Assembly: GCF_012849215.1 (NCBI RefSeq)
Contig: NZ_CP051682.1
Coordinates: forward strand, 2,976,001 to 3,040,000
Length of the DNA stretch: 64,000 bases
Direction of reading: 5' to 3'
From: Mucilaginibacter robiniae
Lineage (GTDB): Bacteria > Bacteroidota > Bacteroidia > Sphingobacteriales > Sphingobacteriaceae
The position numbers and the translations under genes were made by a program. Shown here piece by piece: positions 51,223-60,973 of this stretch. Each line of letters begins with the position of its first letter. Position 1 is the first letter of the stretch. The notes below the pieces were generated by a model. The model was not told the origin of the DNA. It searched no databases and saw only the letters and a program-made list of their open reading frames with translations.

Positions 51223-51774
51223 TTGGCCAAGAAACATAAAATAAACCTTTCCGAAGAAGAACTTGTACAAGCATTGCAGCGTCATGAAAAAGTGGCGGCT
51301 GAAGCTTTGTATGATATGTACTCGCCCGCACTGTACGGTGTTATTTTCAGAATTGTAAATGATGAAACTACCGCCGAAGATATAGTGCAGGAAACCTTTG
51401 TGAAAATATGGCGCTCATCAAATAGCTATAGTGCCGATAAAGGCCGGCTGTTTACCTGGATGATGAACATCGCCCGTAACTTGGCTATTGATAAAATACG
51501 GTCAAAAGACTTTAAAAATCAATTTAAAAACCAGGAGCTGGAAAATAACGTAATTGTGATTGATACGCAAAGCAGTACGGCGTACAAGCCTGAATTGTTG
51601 GGCGTAAAAGATTTAGTAGAGAAGCTGAAACCCGAGCAAAAATCTATACTGGATTTAATATACTTTAAAGGTTACACCCACACCGAAGCTGCCGAAGAAC
51701 TTGGTATTCCGTTAGGAACAATCAAAACCCGATTGCGTACCGCTATACAGCAGCTTAGGAAATATTTTAATTAA
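51223..51774 (+). CDS. ECF-type RNA polymerase sigma factor
   Basis: The 183-residue protein has sigma region 2 (AAEALYDMYSPALYGVIFRI, IVQETFVKIW, FTWMMNIARNLAIDKIRS) and region 4 with the HTH YFKGYTHTEAAEELGIPLGTIKTRL. TTG at 51223 is the best start since no ATG lies before region 2. The anti-sigma gene follows 2 bases after its stop. It directs a stress or envelope regulon of unknown content, released when the anti-sigma factor is inactivated. Confidence 0.93.
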   Translation: MAKKHKINLSEEELVQALQRHEKVAAEALYDMYSPALYGVIFRIVNDETTAEDIVQETFVKIWRSSNSYSADKGRLFTWMMNIARNLAIDKIRSKDFKNQFKNQELENNVIVIDTQSSTAYKPELLGVKDLVEKLKPEQKSILDLIYFKGYTHTEAAEELGIPLGTIKTRLRTAIQQLRKYFN

Positions 51775-51776
51775 AG

Positions 51777-52601
51777 GTGGAAGAAGTTAAGGCATATATT
51801 GAATCAGGGAAGTTGGAGCTTTATGTTCTGGGTGATATGAGCGCAGAAGAGAGAGCAGAAGTAGAAACAATGGCCAAGGCTCATTCTGCAATCAGAGCAG
51901 AACTTAATGAGATTGAACAATCCGTAATGAGTTATGCTGATGCCCATAGCATTGACCCAGCCGATGCACTTCGTAACCGGGTATTAAACAGTTTACTAAC
52001 CAATTTAGGCGATGACCGTACTTTTACCCGAGGCAAATTCAATCAGCCTGAAGCACGTGTAGTACCTATAAAGCCAACTACGAGTATATTCTATAAGTAT
52101 GCATTTGCAGCTTGTTTGCTGCTGCTTTGTATTAGCATGGCAGCATTAGGCTTGGTGTACAAGCGCTTGCAGCAATCCAATCAGCAATTATACAGTATGC
52201 AGGTGCATGAGCAGCAGTTTGCTCATCAGGTAAAGTTGATGGACGATGAACTATCGGTTTTTCATGATTCTTCTTACCGTGTTGTAAAGTTGAAAGGAAC
52301 GCCACATTCTCCTTCTTCTTCATTAATGGTAGCCTGGAACCCTGGTAAAAAGCAGGTAATGATTGATATGCATCATGCCCAGATGCCTAATATTGATCAA
52401 AAGCATCAGTACCAATTGTGGGCTATCGCCAGCGGTAAGCCGGTTGATTTGGGCGTTTTTGATGCCACACCATCAGATTCATTGCAGATGAAGTTTATGA
52501 AGCCTATTTTGCTTGCGGATGCCTTTGCTGTTACTGTTGAACCGCGCGGTGGAAGCACAGAGCCTACCATGAACCAAATGGTAGCCATGGGAACTTTATA
52601 A
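51777..52601 (+). CDS. Anti-sigma factor, RskA-like
   Basis: GTG 51777 starts the 274-residue protein. Residues 1-85 are a helical anti-sigma domain (VKAYIESGKLELYVLGDMSA); one membrane helix (YAFAACLLLLCISMAALGLV) lies near 104; the exported C-terminal part is an RskA-type domain (SLMVAWNPGKKQVMIDM, HQYQLWAIASGKPVDLGVFD). It should hold the sigma factor at the membrane. It lacks the zinc HxxxCxxC motif of ZAS domains. It is convergent with the flavin-protein gene, 3 bases apart. Confidence 0.92.
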   Translation: MEEVKAYIESGKLELYVLGDMSAEERAEVETMAKAHSAIRAELNEIEQSVMSYADAHSIDPADALRNRVLNSLLTNLGDDRTFTRGKFNQPEARVVPIKPTTSIFYKYAFAACLLLLCISMAALGLVYKRLQQSNQQLYSMQVHEQQFAHQVKLMDDELSVFHDSSYRVVKLKGTPHSPSSSLMVAWNPGKKQVMIDMHHAQMPNIDQKHQYQLWAIASGKPVDLGVFDATPSDSLQMKFMKPILLADAFAVTVEPRGGSTEPTMNQMVAMGTL

Positions 52602-52604
52602 CGT

Positions 52605-53195
52605 TTAAGGAATAAGCCAGCTGTGCTGCCACGCTTTATTTTCATTACGTGTAAAGCTCGCGCGCCTGTTACCTTCGTGGCTTAGCTTTACCCATTCTAA
52701 AAAATCAACCTTAATTTCTACTACACCAAAGTTTTCATACCCATCCGGATCGTCACTCTCGAATAATTGTCCACTTAAATAACTTAATCCGTCTACAGCT
52801 TCATCAACAGGCGTAGATGGGGCTGGTTGTGCCAAATAAGATTTTCGGCTTTTGTAGCCCTGTTGTTGCCAGGCTTGTAACGAAACCTCATCTTGGTAAT
52901 AAATTACAGCAGTGCCTTTCAATAGCAATTGTACCTTTTCCTGGCTGTTGTAGGTTAGTATAGTAATACGGCTGTTTTGCTGTATTTGATTTACTTTAGG
53001 TGAACGCCAATCGGTATGAAAGGTGAGGGTAGAAGTATCTGCTGATGCCTTTCTTAACACTACCGTGTAGGAATTAATGCCATCATCTGCTAAATTGGCT
53101 ACAGTAATATTGCGAAAGCCGGATTGAGGTTGCTGGCCGGCTTCTGTAAGTTTCTGCCAGCAATCATCAAATATATTTTTTAAGGCGCTTTGCAT
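52605..53195 (-). CDS. Pyridoxamine 5'-phosphate oxidase-like FMN protein
   Basis: The 196-residue protein has the split-barrel FMN fold of the Alr4036/general-stress type: GFRNITVANLADDGINSYTV near 26, LTFHTDWRSPKVNQIQQN near 56 and FLEWVKLSHEGNRRASF near 170. Unlike true PdxH it lacks the C-terminal RPGR signature. The function may be flavin-dependent reduction or stress protection; the substrate is unknown. It is a lone gene, convergent with the anti-sigma gene. Confidence 0.82.
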   Translation of the reverse strand: MQSALKNIFDDCWQKLTEAGQQPQSGFRNITVANLADDGINSYTVVLRKASADTSTLTFHTDWRSPKVNQIQQNSRITILTYNSQEKVQLLLKGTAVIYYQDEVSLQAWQQQGYKSRKSYLAQPAPSTPVDEAVDGLSYLSGQLFESDDPDGYENFGVVEIKVDFLEWVKLSHEGNRRASFTRNENKAWQHSWLIP

Positions 53196-53363
53196 ATTTA
53201 TTTGTTGTATGATGATCGCTAATTCAAGTAAGTTTTAAAAAGTTGTTTTTCCGTGTAACATTTAGTGTCTTTCACGCATCTTATTAGTACTACTAAGTAT
53301 TACACGTTCTTTATAAGGTCAGTTAATAGTAAAGCGGTTGTTCGAATACTTACAACCGTTTTT

Positions 53364-54869
53364 TTATGCAGTTAGCTGAGCTATAACAGCAGGTATTTTA
53401 GCCGCTACCTGTCCGGGGAGTACCACATGTAGTTGGTTGGGTAAAGCTAACACATCGCCGGCTTTACCATGCAGGTAAACACCCGCTAAGCAAGCTTGTT
53501 CAGGTGTGTACTTTTGAGCTACTAGTGCTGTAATAATGCCCGTTAAAATGTCGCCCATACCGCCGCTGGCCATAGCAGCGTTGCTGGTTGAATTAAAATA
53601 CAGCTTTCCATCAGGTGTACCCGTAATGGTGTAATCATTTTTCAATACAATATTTATCTGTAGTTCCTGCGCTTTTTGTTTTAAGGTTTGTAACCTGTTC
53701 CACCAAGTGTCATGCTCGCCAAATAAGCGGTCAAACTCTTTCATGTGTGGTGTTACAATACTTCCTTTAGGGAGTTGTTGCAGTAGTTCCTGGTGAGTGG
53801 CTAATAGATTAAGTGCATCGGCATCTATTATCATAGGCTTGTGGTAGTTGGCTAGAATGTTCTTTAATAAAGCCAATGCATTATCATCTTTTCCTAAGCC
53901 TGGTCCTACACCTATAACGCTGAATTTATCCCATTCAATTTCTGGCAATTGATCTTGTTCACGAATAATAGCCATTACCTCAGCCTGGTAACTGTTCAGG
54001 GCTGTTAATCCGCTTTCCGGAATACAAACCGTGGTTAAGCCTGCACCTGCATACACACAAGCGGACGAACATAGCAGTGCGGCACCCATAGTTTTAGCTT
54101 GTCCGGCTACAAGCAGTGCATGCCCGTAAGTGCCTTTGTTGCTAAACTTATGACGGGGTTTTAGTATGGTTTTTATATCTCCTTTTTCTATCAATTGGTA
54201 AGGAGAGTTAAGTGATTGCAGATAGGTATCATCCAATCCAATATCTACGGCCTCCCAGCTTTCCATATGCGGGCCTGATTCAGGTAGTAAAAAGTTGATT
54301 TTAGGTTGTTGGAAGGTAATAACCAGCTTGGCTTTTAAAATAGTGGCTTCTTTACTAACTGCACCTTCAGTAGGCAAGCCTGTAGGTACATCAACTGCTA
54401 CCACGGTTTTTTCAAGCTGATTTAGGTGTTTTACCAGTTGTTCGTAATCGCCGCTCAACGGTTTATTTAAACCACTACCGAGTAAGGCATCAATTATTAT
54501 GGCACTATCTTCAGGTGGAAAGTTACCTCCCTTTTCAATCTCTAGCAAAGGAACAGACAAGTGCTGGAAGCGGTGCAGATTCGTATTAAAATCATCAGTT
54601 GCTTTATCAGAGAAGCGCACTACTTTAACATTAAGCTGCCTATAACCATGTTCATTTAGCATGCGGGCAATGGCTAAACCATCGCCGCCATTATTGCCGC
54701 TACCGCAGTAAGCAGATATAGTTTGTGCTTTATCTGGAAAGTGCTGCATAAAGCGGCTTACAAAGGCCTTAGATGCTCGTTCCATCAAATTAACAGAGGT
54801 TACTGGTTCATGGCTAATAGTATAAGCATCCGCTTCATGAATTTGCTGGGCAGTGAGTAGAGGTAACAT
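53364..54869 (-). CDS. nnr: Bifunctional NAD(P)H-hydrate epimerase and ADP-dependent dehydratase
   Basis: The 501-residue fusion repairs damaged NAD(P)H. Residues 1-215 are the YjeF_N epimerase (ISAYCGSGNNGGDGLAIARM near 51, IIDALLGSGLNKPLSG near 125, VAVDVPTGLPTE near 157). Residues 230-495 are the carbohydrate-kinase-like dehydratase (KGTYGHALLVAGQAKTMGAA near 245, GVGPGLGKDDNA near 317, VTPHMKEFDRLFGE near 371 and the catalytic NAAMASGGMGDILTGII near 432). The length is normal for the fused form. A weak hairpin (53335-53358) follows. Confidence 0.95.
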   Translation of the reverse strand: MLPLLTAQQIHEADAYTISHEPVTSVNLMERASKAFVSRFMQHFPDKAQTISAYCGSGNNGGDGLAIARMLNEHGYRQLNVKVVRFSDKATDDFNTNLHRFQHLSVPLLEIEKGGNFPPEDSAIIIDALLGSGLNKPLSGDYEQLVKHLNQLEKTVVAVDVPTGLPTEGAVSKEATILKAKLVITFQQPKINFLLPESGPHMESWEAVDIGLDDTYLQSLNSPYQLIEKGDIKTILKPRHKFSNKGTYGHALLVAGQAKTMGAALLCSSACVYAGAGLTTVCIPESGLTALNSYQAEVMAIIREQDQLPEIEWDKFSVIGVGPGLGKDDNALALLKNILANYHKPMIIDADALNLLATHQELLQQLPKGSIVTPHMKEFDRLFGEHDTWWNRLQTLKQKAQELQINIVLKNDYTITGTPDGKLYFNSTSNAAMASGGMGDILTGIITALVAQKYTPEQACLAGVYLHGKAGDVLALPNQLHVVLPGQVAAKIPAVIAQLTA

Positions 54870-54965
54870 GCTTTTTAAAGGAAAACAAAAGTCCTTTTGT
54901 TTGAAGTGGCAGAAACAAATGTGATAAACATTGCTTACAGCTTACCAATTCCAATCAGGCTAGAA

Positions 54966-55010
54966 AAACGAACGCCAGCTGCATTCCATTGAATGTAGAC
55001 GGCGTCGTTT
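54966..55010 (-). terminator. Terminator of the large sensor kinase gene
   Basis: aaacgaacgcc (54966-54976) pairs with ggcgtcgttt (55001-55010) with one bulged base, with an inner gcattc/gaatgt pairing, and T-run on the minus strand after it. It lies 23 bases past the kinase stop. Confidence 0.7.
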
Positions 55011-55032
55011 ATTTATATAATCTTTAACTGCT

Positions 55033-58000
55033 TTACAGCTTTGATTCCGGAAAGCTTAAATGGAATATAGTGCCTTTACCGGCTTCGGTTTCAAAGGATA
55101 TTTTGCCGCCGGCATTCTCAATAGAGTTCTTGACGAAAGCCAGCCCTAAACCGGTACCTGAACTTTTAGTCGTAAAGTTGGGCTCAAATATCTTGTTACG
55201 TAAGTTTTCAGGAATACCATTGCCATTATCTTTAATGTTCAAAACAATACTGTTACGGCTAACGGTATAGGCAACATCAATTATTCCCAAACGTTCGGGC
55301 GGCATGGCTTCAATAGCATTTTTTAGTAGGTTATTGAAGCAGCGTAACATTTGGTCGCGGTCGGCTCTAATCATAAACGGAGTTTCCGGCGTTTGATAAT
55401 TGATGGTAATATTATCCATCTGCTTAAAAATGATGACTGCCTGACCTAACGACTCAAATAAATTCAAGCGTTCCATACGGGTATCTGGCATTTTAGCAAA
55501 AGCCGAAAACTCGGAGGCAATAGAAGAAAGACTCTCAATTTGTTCGACAAAGGATTTACTGAATCGTTCAAACTTGGTGTCAAATTTCGGATCCTTATCC
55601 TTCCATGATTTTTCAAGCAGTTGCAAACCTAACTTAAGTGGCGTAAGCGGATTTTTAATTTCATGAGCTACCTGTTTAGCCATTTCGCGCCAGGCAGTTT
55701 CACGTTCCGATTGAGCCAGCCGGGTGGCACTTTCTTCCAGTGCGGCAATCATTTTATTGTATTCTTTTACCAGTGCCCCAATTTCATCATTGCGTTTCCA
55801 TTGAATAGGCTCATTCTTTTTACCGTAAATAGTACGGCTTAAGCTGTATTGTATAACGCTGAGCGGAGTGGTAATTTGCCTGGCAATTATTACTGAAAAA
55901 AAGCCAATCGCCACGAAAATTAAGGCATAAATGTTAATCATGGCATTCAGTAACGAGCCAATACGTTCGTTGGCCTTCATTTCATTAGCAAAATAAGGCA
56001 ATTGTAAAAAAGCTACCGTTGCGTTTTTACCATCTCGAATAGGCGCATAGGCTGCTGTATAGTTTAAGGTGCCTATCTTTTCGGCATTTACAATTACTGA
56101 TTTTTGCATGTGGCTTAACTGAATATAAGCTTTTGCATTCATGCGCCGCGCCAGCAAACCATAATCATAAATTTTGGGCTGGGTAGATAGCATGGGTGTT
56201 CCATCACGATTAAACAAGGTTAGATCGGTCGAGTAATCATTGGCGATGTTATCAAACTTAATTTCGCTTTGCTGGTCAATGTGCAGAATGTCATTTAAAG
56301 AATTGTTACCCAGTTTGGCTGCTATCTGAACAACCTTGTTGCTGATTAGGTCATCCTGCTGCTGTTTAAATTGATCGCGTATAGCTAAAAACGAAATACC
56401 ACCTACCAGAACCAGGGTAAGCCCTACCGCAAATATCATGGAGAACTGAATGCGGGTTTTGTATAAAATGTTATTTAAATCGAATTGAAAGTTCCAGTAC
56501 ATGGTTTGGCGGGTAACCTTAACGATAGTCACCCGTTTCCATAGCCATTGTGCTATGATGATAACAGCACTAAAGGCTAGTAATACTACAAAGAAGAAAG
56601 TGAAAGAAGCCAGATTGTTGATGGTATTGTTAGCCTGCCGGCTTACCACAATAGTTTTACGCTGACTAGGCTTGTAAATTAAGTGACTGTATTTACCTAG
56701 AATATGCAGCCATGATGCAGTTCCTTCGTAGGAGGAGGTAAATACATACTGCTTTAACTTCCCCTGAAACTCATTATTTACCATACTATAATCATAGCTT
56801 CCGTTTTGGCTTAATAAATGGTTGTCGCTGTAAAAAGCGTAAGAGTAATCTTTAAATGCCGTATTGTACTTTACCTCGTTAGCGGCCAGCAGAGTAGGGA
56901 ATGAATTATTGTCTGCAAAGGGTTTTGATTTTAACTCAACAATAACAGTTCCTAAATTCCGGTCTCTAGTCTGAATGGGTAGAATAGCAAAGTAACTCCG
57001 AAAGCCAAAAGCATCATTTTCACGGTAGAAGTAATTAGATACCTTGAATGAGCTCATGGCTACCATTTCCTTGAAATCATCAAGTGCGAAATCTTTGTCT
57101 GTTAAAATAGGTTTACCTGAGCTATCAAACTCATGCACTTTAAAGTTGTAATCAGACAAGAATCCATCAAAGTAGATTTTGCGGAAATAATATTCTAAGT
57201 AGCCCGGAGTGTGATTGGGAGATTGAAAATATTGAGGCAAAAAAGAATCGTGAAGGATTTGCTTTTCAATGTTTTTTAACACCGGTCTGATATCTATATC
57301 ATTACCATCTTCCAGTTGATGGATCAGGCTTATACGGGTTTCCTGCTCTTTAATGGTTTCAAAATCATTAAGTTTGATAGATGCAATTAGCGAACAAATA
57401 ATAATAATTGAAATATAGGCCAGTACACTTAAATTACCCTGATAGTGTAGTGTAGCATGTGCTCTGATAATGATTAATAGTGCCAACAACAGATAAAAAG
57501 CGGTAAACTCATAAAAGTAAGCGTATATAACTGTGGCTAAAACAACAGCAGCTAGAAAAATAATCAGTTTAGCTTTTTTACGAATGTTGATGCAGGTATT
57601 AATAGTCAGAAAAATATCTGCCATTAAGTAGAAAATCAAAAAGCAGAAACAGGCCATTAATACACCCAGTAGACTGTAAGCCGACAGGTTGAGTACGTTG
57701 TTGACATCAAAGCTAATGTTGGAATTAATGACCAAACGATTGAATAGATACAAAAAGCCTGTAGCCGAAGCCAGTAAGAAAATAATGCTGCTTGTAAATA
57801 CGATATAGCCTGTTTGTACACTAAGTTGCTGCTTGAACAGGCGGTGCCGATACTGGTAAATAAAGCCAACCAACCAGCATATAAATAAGAGATTAATACA
57901 TAAATCACCTAATGATGGAAATAGGCCATTGAGTGTAAATATAGTCGGGCTAAACAGCTTTACATTCTCGGCCAGATCAGGGAAGTGAAAGTACAGGTTG

Positions 58001-58770
58001 ATGAAGCGGATGAGTACTAAAGAGCCACCCAAAAATAAACAAGCCCATAAAAGTTTTCTTTTAAGTGCCAGGTAATTGCAGATGTTGCTGATGAGCAGAC
58101 ACAAAGCAAGTAAGCTGAGTACCCACAAAGTAATTTCGAAGCCTGAAATTTCCCTATGGTTAATGCGGGGCGAAGCTTTTACCGAAAACAAATATTTTTG
58201 ATTTCGGTCATGAATATGGTAAACGTCTTTATCTGTAAATTCAGCAATGGCCAGGGTATTCCCTTTATCAAGCAGATCAGTATGAAAGGTATTGCGCAGG
58301 TACTGGTTTTGTATGCGGTAGTCTTCGTGTATCGGAATTAGAATGATTGTTGAAAAATTACCGTCCGTTTTTTTAAGGGCCTCATAGTAGCCATTAGGCT
58401 GTTTGATGAATGAACAACCTTCATGAATTTGCTTTTCATCTTCAGGCAGTACCTTGATGCCACTCCAGAAATATAACTGCCCATTTTTAAATATCGTAAT
58501 CCAAATATGGTTTTCTTTGGCAGTGTACTGGTCTATAAACTTTAGCTTTTCATGCTCGGTAGCATGGGTGTTTTTTATATCCTGAAGTTTAGTACCATTG
58601 AGCAGCTTGTAAGCTACGGCTTCTTTTTCATGCAGGTTCTTTTCCAGCAAGCGGGCCGAGTTAACAAAGTCATGCTCTGGAGTATGATTATTGTGTACAA
58701 TAATAGCTGTAAGCAGCAAGCTGGAAAAAAGCAATGCCAGCAGTACACGTATTTTTGCAAATGTTGTCAA
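55033..58770 (-). CDS. Large multi-pass sensor histidine kinase, NtrY-like
   Basis: TTG 58770 is the only possible start; TGA and TAA lie in frame just upstream and no early ATG exists. The 1245 residues run: membrane helix 8-25, extracytoplasmic region, about eight membrane helices (215-470), a second extracytoplasmic region (490-720), two helices, a third sensor part (about 825-960), a helix, HAMP, HisKA with H1036 in QVAHEIKNPLTPL, and HATPase with NNLLKNAIEA (near 1146), DNGNGIP and GTGLGLAF. No response regulator lies beside it. The stimulus is unknown; membrane or envelope state is possible. Confidence 0.92.
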   Translation of the reverse strand: MTTFAKIRVLLALLFSSLLLTAIIVHNNHTPEHDFVNSARLLEKNLHEKEAVAYKLLNGTKLQDIKNTHATEHEKLKFIDQYTAKENHIWITIFKNGQLYFWSGIKVLPEDEKQIHEGCSFIKQPNGYYEALKKTDGNFSTIILIPIHEDYRIQNQYLRNTFHTDLLDKGNTLAIAEFTDKDVYHIHDRNQKYLFSVKASPRINHREISGFEITLWVLSLLALCLLISNICNYLALKRKLLWACLFLGGSLVLIRFINLYFHFPDLAENVKLFSPTIFTLNGLFPSLGDLCINLLFICWLVGFIYQYRHRLFKQQLSVQTGYIVFTSSIIFLLASATGFLYLFNRLVINSNISFDVNNVLNLSAYSLLGVLMACFCFLIFYLMADIFLTINTCINIRKKAKLIIFLAAVVLATVIYAYFYEFTAFYLLLALLIIIRAHATLHYQGNLSVLAYISIIIICSLIASIKLNDFETIKEQETRISLIHQLEDGNDIDIRPVLKNIEKQILHDSFLPQYFQSPNHTPGYLEYYFRKIYFDGFLSDYNFKVHEFDSSGKPILTDKDFALDDFKEMVAMSSFKVSNYFYRENDAFGFRSYFAILPIQTRDRNLGTVIVELKSKPFADNNSFPTLLAANEVKYNTAFKDYSYAFYSDNHLLSQNGSYDYSMVNNEFQGKLKQYVFTSSYEGTASWLHILGKYSHLIYKPSQRKTIVVSRQANNTINNLASFTFFFVVLLAFSAVIIIAQWLWKRVTIVKVTRQTMYWNFQFDLNNILYKTRIQFSMIFAVGLTLVLVGGISFLAIRDQFKQQQDDLISNKVVQIAAKLGNNSLNDILHIDQQSEIKFDNIANDYSTDLTLFNRDGTPMLSTQPKIYDYGLLARRMNAKAYIQLSHMQKSVIVNAEKIGTLNYTAAYAPIRDGKNATVAFLQLPYFANEMKANERIGSLLNAMINIYALIFVAIGFFSVIIARQITTPLSVIQYSLSRTIYGKKNEPIQWKRNDEIGALVKEYNKMIAALEESATRLAQSERETAWREMAKQVAHEIKNPLTPLKLGLQLLEKSWKDKDPKFDTKFERFSKSFVEQIESLSSIASEFSAFAKMPDTRMERLNLFESLGQAVIIFKQMDNITINYQTPETPFMIRADRDQMLRCFNNLLKNAIEAMPPERLGIIDVAYTVSRNSIVLNIKDNGNGIPENLRNKIFEPNFTTKSSGTGLGLAFVKNSIENAGGKISFETEAGKGTIFHLSFPESKL

Positions 58771-58807
58771 GGTAGTAGCGGATGGTTATCAATCCCAAAT
58801 ATATTAT

Positions 58808-58847
58808 AAAAAACAAAAGCCACTTTGGTTTGTGGCTTTTGTTTTTT
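58808..58847 (-). terminator. Terminator of fabD
   Basis: A 16-bp perfect stem (58808-58823 with 58832-58847) with an 8-base loop abuts the fabD stop at 58846 and has T-runs on both strands. Confidence 0.8.
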
Positions 58848-59733
58848 ATGCGGTTATGTTCAGGCTACTCGTCACAGCCGTACGATCGGCCTTTTTAACC
58901 AAGCCTTGTAAAACATTGCCCGGGCCAACTTCGGTAAATGAGGTAGCACCATCTGCAAGCATGTGCAATACGGTTTGGGTCCAGCGTACAGGTCCGGTAA
59001 GTTGTGCAATCAAACTTTGTTTAATTTCAGATGCATCGGTATGCGGCTTAGCATCAATATTCTGATAAATAGGGCAAACTGGTGCTTGAATATTGGTATT
59101 CACAATAGCATGTTCCAGTTCAACCCGTGCAGCTTCCATTAATGGCGAATGGAATGCCCCACCTACATTTAATACCAGCGCACGTTTAGCACCGGCAGCT
59201 TTCAATTTTTCACAAGCTTGCTCAACGCCGGCAATGGTGCCTGAAATAACCAACTGACCAGGACAGTTATAGTTAGCAGGTACCACCACTTCATCAATTT
59301 GCTGGCAAATATTTTCTACAACAGCATCTTCCAAACCCAGAACGGCAGCCATGGTTGAAGGTTGAATTTCGCAAGCTTTTTGCATAGCATTTGCACGGGC
59401 AGCTACCAAGCGTAAGCCATCTTCAAATGATAAAGCACCTGCTGCTACCAAAGCTGAAAATTCACCCAGCGAGTGGCCTGCTACCACATCTGGTTTAAAC
59501 GTGTCGCCAGCTATTTTAGCCAGAATAACCGAATGTAAAAATATAGCTGGCTGGGTAACTTTAGTTTGTTTTAAGTCCTCGTCGGTACCGTTGAACATAA
59601 TATCGGTAATACGAAATCCTAAAATGTCATTAGCTTGTTCAAACAGTTGTTTGGCTGCTTCATGCTGCTCATACAGGTCGCGGCCCATACCTACAAATTG
59701 GGCGCCCTGTCCTGGAAATATATATGCTTTCAA
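58846..59733 (-). CDS. fabD: Malonyl-CoA:ACP transacylase
   Basis: The 295-residue enzyme loads malonyl onto ACP for fatty acid synthesis. FPGQGAQFVGMGRDLYE opens the protein, the nucleophile S88 lies in VAGHSLGEFSALVAAGA, the oxyanion QP in KVTQPAIFLHS and the catalytic His in NVGGAFHSPLM near 202. It is monocistronic, with its own terminator; other fab genes are not in the window. Confidence 0.96.
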   Translation of the reverse strand: MKAYIFPGQGAQFVGMGRDLYEQHEAAKQLFEQANDILGFRITDIMFNGTDEDLKQTKVTQPAIFLHSVILAKIAGDTFKPDVVAGHSLGEFSALVAAGALSFEDGLRLVAARANAMQKACEIQPSTMAAVLGLEDAVVENICQQIDEVVVPANYNCPGQLVISGTIAGVEQACEKLKAAGAKRALVLNVGGAFHSPLMEAARVELEHAIVNTNIQAPVCPIYQNIDAKPHTDASEIKQSLIAQLTGPVRWTQTVLHMLADGATSFTEVGPGNVLQGLVKKADRTAVTSSLNITA

Positions 59734-59776
59734 GAGGGTTATTGGTTGGTTAGATAATTGATTTATTAAGTTGTTT

Positions 59777-59842
59777 GAATCAGAATTTACAGAATATTAA
59801 AATTTGCAGAATGCTCTCAATAAATTCTGTAAATTCTGATTC
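59777..59842. repeat. Long palindrome of attctgtaaattctg words between folE and fabD
   Basis: gaatcagaatttacagaat (59777-59795) is perfectly complementary to 59824-59842 (19 bp) around a 28-base loop that contains further 'gcagaat' words. It starts right after the folE stop (minus strand), so it may end that transcript; the repetitive cagaattta pattern also suggests a copied intergenic element. Confidence 0.5.
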
Positions 59843-59846
59843 TGAC

Positions 59847-60485
59847 CTATGACAGTTTCGAGCTTATCAAATTTAAAAACTCTGTTCTGGTTTTTTCTTT
59901 CAAAAACTCGCCGGTAAAGGCCGATGTAGTGGTTACTGAATTTTGCTTTTGCACACCGCGCATACTCATGCACAAATGGCGACATTCAATAACTACGCCC
60001 ACACCTAAAGGCTGCAGGGTTTCCTGTATGCAGTCGCGTATCTCATTAGTCAGGCGTTCCTGTACCTGCAAGCGGCGGGCAAACACATCCACAATGCGGG
60101 GGATCTTGCTTAAACCCACTACATAACCATTAGGTATGTAGGCTACATGGGCTTTACCGAAAAAAGGCAGCATGTGGTGCTCGCACATCGAGTACACCTC
60201 AATATCTTTCACCACTACCATTTGGCTATAATCTTCTTTAAACATAGCCGAGGTCAAGATTTCTTTAGCGTTTAAATCATAACCATGCGTAAGGTAAAGC
60301 AATGCCTTAGCCACTCGTTCAGGCGTTTTCAGCAGGCCTTCGCGGTTAGGGTCTTCGCCTATTTGTTCCAGCACATCTTTATAGTGGGTGGATAAGCTTT
60401 GAATCAGGTCCGGGTTATAACGGTCTATTTTGTGGTAGCCGTTTATACCTTCGTCCCGGTCGGGAATGTTGTTATCGTTGTCCAT
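59847..60485 (-). CDS. folE: GTP cyclohydrolase I
   Basis: The 212-residue enzyme makes dihydroneopterin triphosphate from GTP. Zinc and active-site motifs are all present: [18 protein letters not shown]-like [16 protein letters not shown] near 114, [20 protein letters not shown] near 140 and [20 protein letters not shown] near 172. It lies 8 bases behind queD on the same strand; the two form a pterin/deazapurine operon, since FolE product is the substrate of QueD. Confidence 0.96.
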   Translation of the reverse strand: MDNDNNIPDRDEGINGYHKIDRYNPDLIQSLSTHYKDVLEQIGEDPNREGLLKTPERVAKALLYLTHGYDLNAKEILTSAMFKEDYSQMVVVKDIEVYSMCEHHMLPFFGKAHVAYIPNGYVVGLSKIPRIVDVFARRLQVQERLTNEIRDCIQETLQPLGVGVVIECRHLCMSMRGVQKQNSVTTTSAFTGEFLKEKTRTEFLNLISSKLS

Positions 60486-60493
60486 TACATTGA

Positions 60494-60913
60494 TTAGTTG
60501 CCGAAGTATTCGGCAGAATTATTTTCAGTTTCTGCTAATTTAACGGAATGTAAAAATACACCCTCGTACGCTTCAATAGGCCCTTTCAGCTGATTAAATA
60601 TCTCGATACACAAAATTTCGGTTGATGCCATTTTGCCTTTCATGAAATCAACATCCATATTCAGGTTACTATGGTCCAGCTTTTCTATAACGCGCTCGTT
60701 AATGATTTTTTTCAGATCTTTCAGGTCAATCAAATACCCGGTTTCATAACTGATTTCACCTTTTACTGTTACAAACAAATTATAGTTATGTCCGTGCCAG
60801 TTCGGGTTAGCGCATTTACCAAATACTTCTACGTTTTTTTCTGCGCTCCACTCTTCGCGATACATGCGGTGTGCGGCATTAAAATGCTCTCTGCGCGTAA
60901 TATATATCATCAT
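60494..60913 (-). CDS. queD: 6-carboxytetrahydropterin synthase (QueD/PTPS)
   Basis: ATG 60913 ([16 protein letters not shown]) is chosen; the frame extends to 60943 without support, and ATG 60910 is equally possible. The zinc histidines lie in [10 protein letters not shown] and NWHGHNYNL, the catalytic Cys in [12 protein letters not shown], and a family glutamate region in [13 protein letters not shown]. It turns dihydroneopterin triphosphate into the queuosine precursor CPH4. It precedes folE in a two-gene operon. TATATTTG (60935-60928, minus) is a likely -7 element. Confidence 0.92.
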   Translation of the reverse strand: MMIYITRREHFNAAHRMYREEWSAEKNVEVFGKCANPNWHGHNYNLFVTVKGEISYETGYLIDLKDLKKIINERVIEKLDHSNLNMDVDFMKGKMASTEILCIEIFNQLKGPIEAYEGVFLHSVKLAETENNSAEYFGN

Positions 60914-60973
60914 AACAATTGTTGGTGCAAATATACAAAACATAAACGGGTCAGTTGTTTTATCTTAGCCTGC

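Noticed and set aside
60671-60973. N-terminal extension of mqnB
   Set aside because: This part lies antisense to queD and lacks protein-like sequence; ATG 60974 begins the conserved fold.
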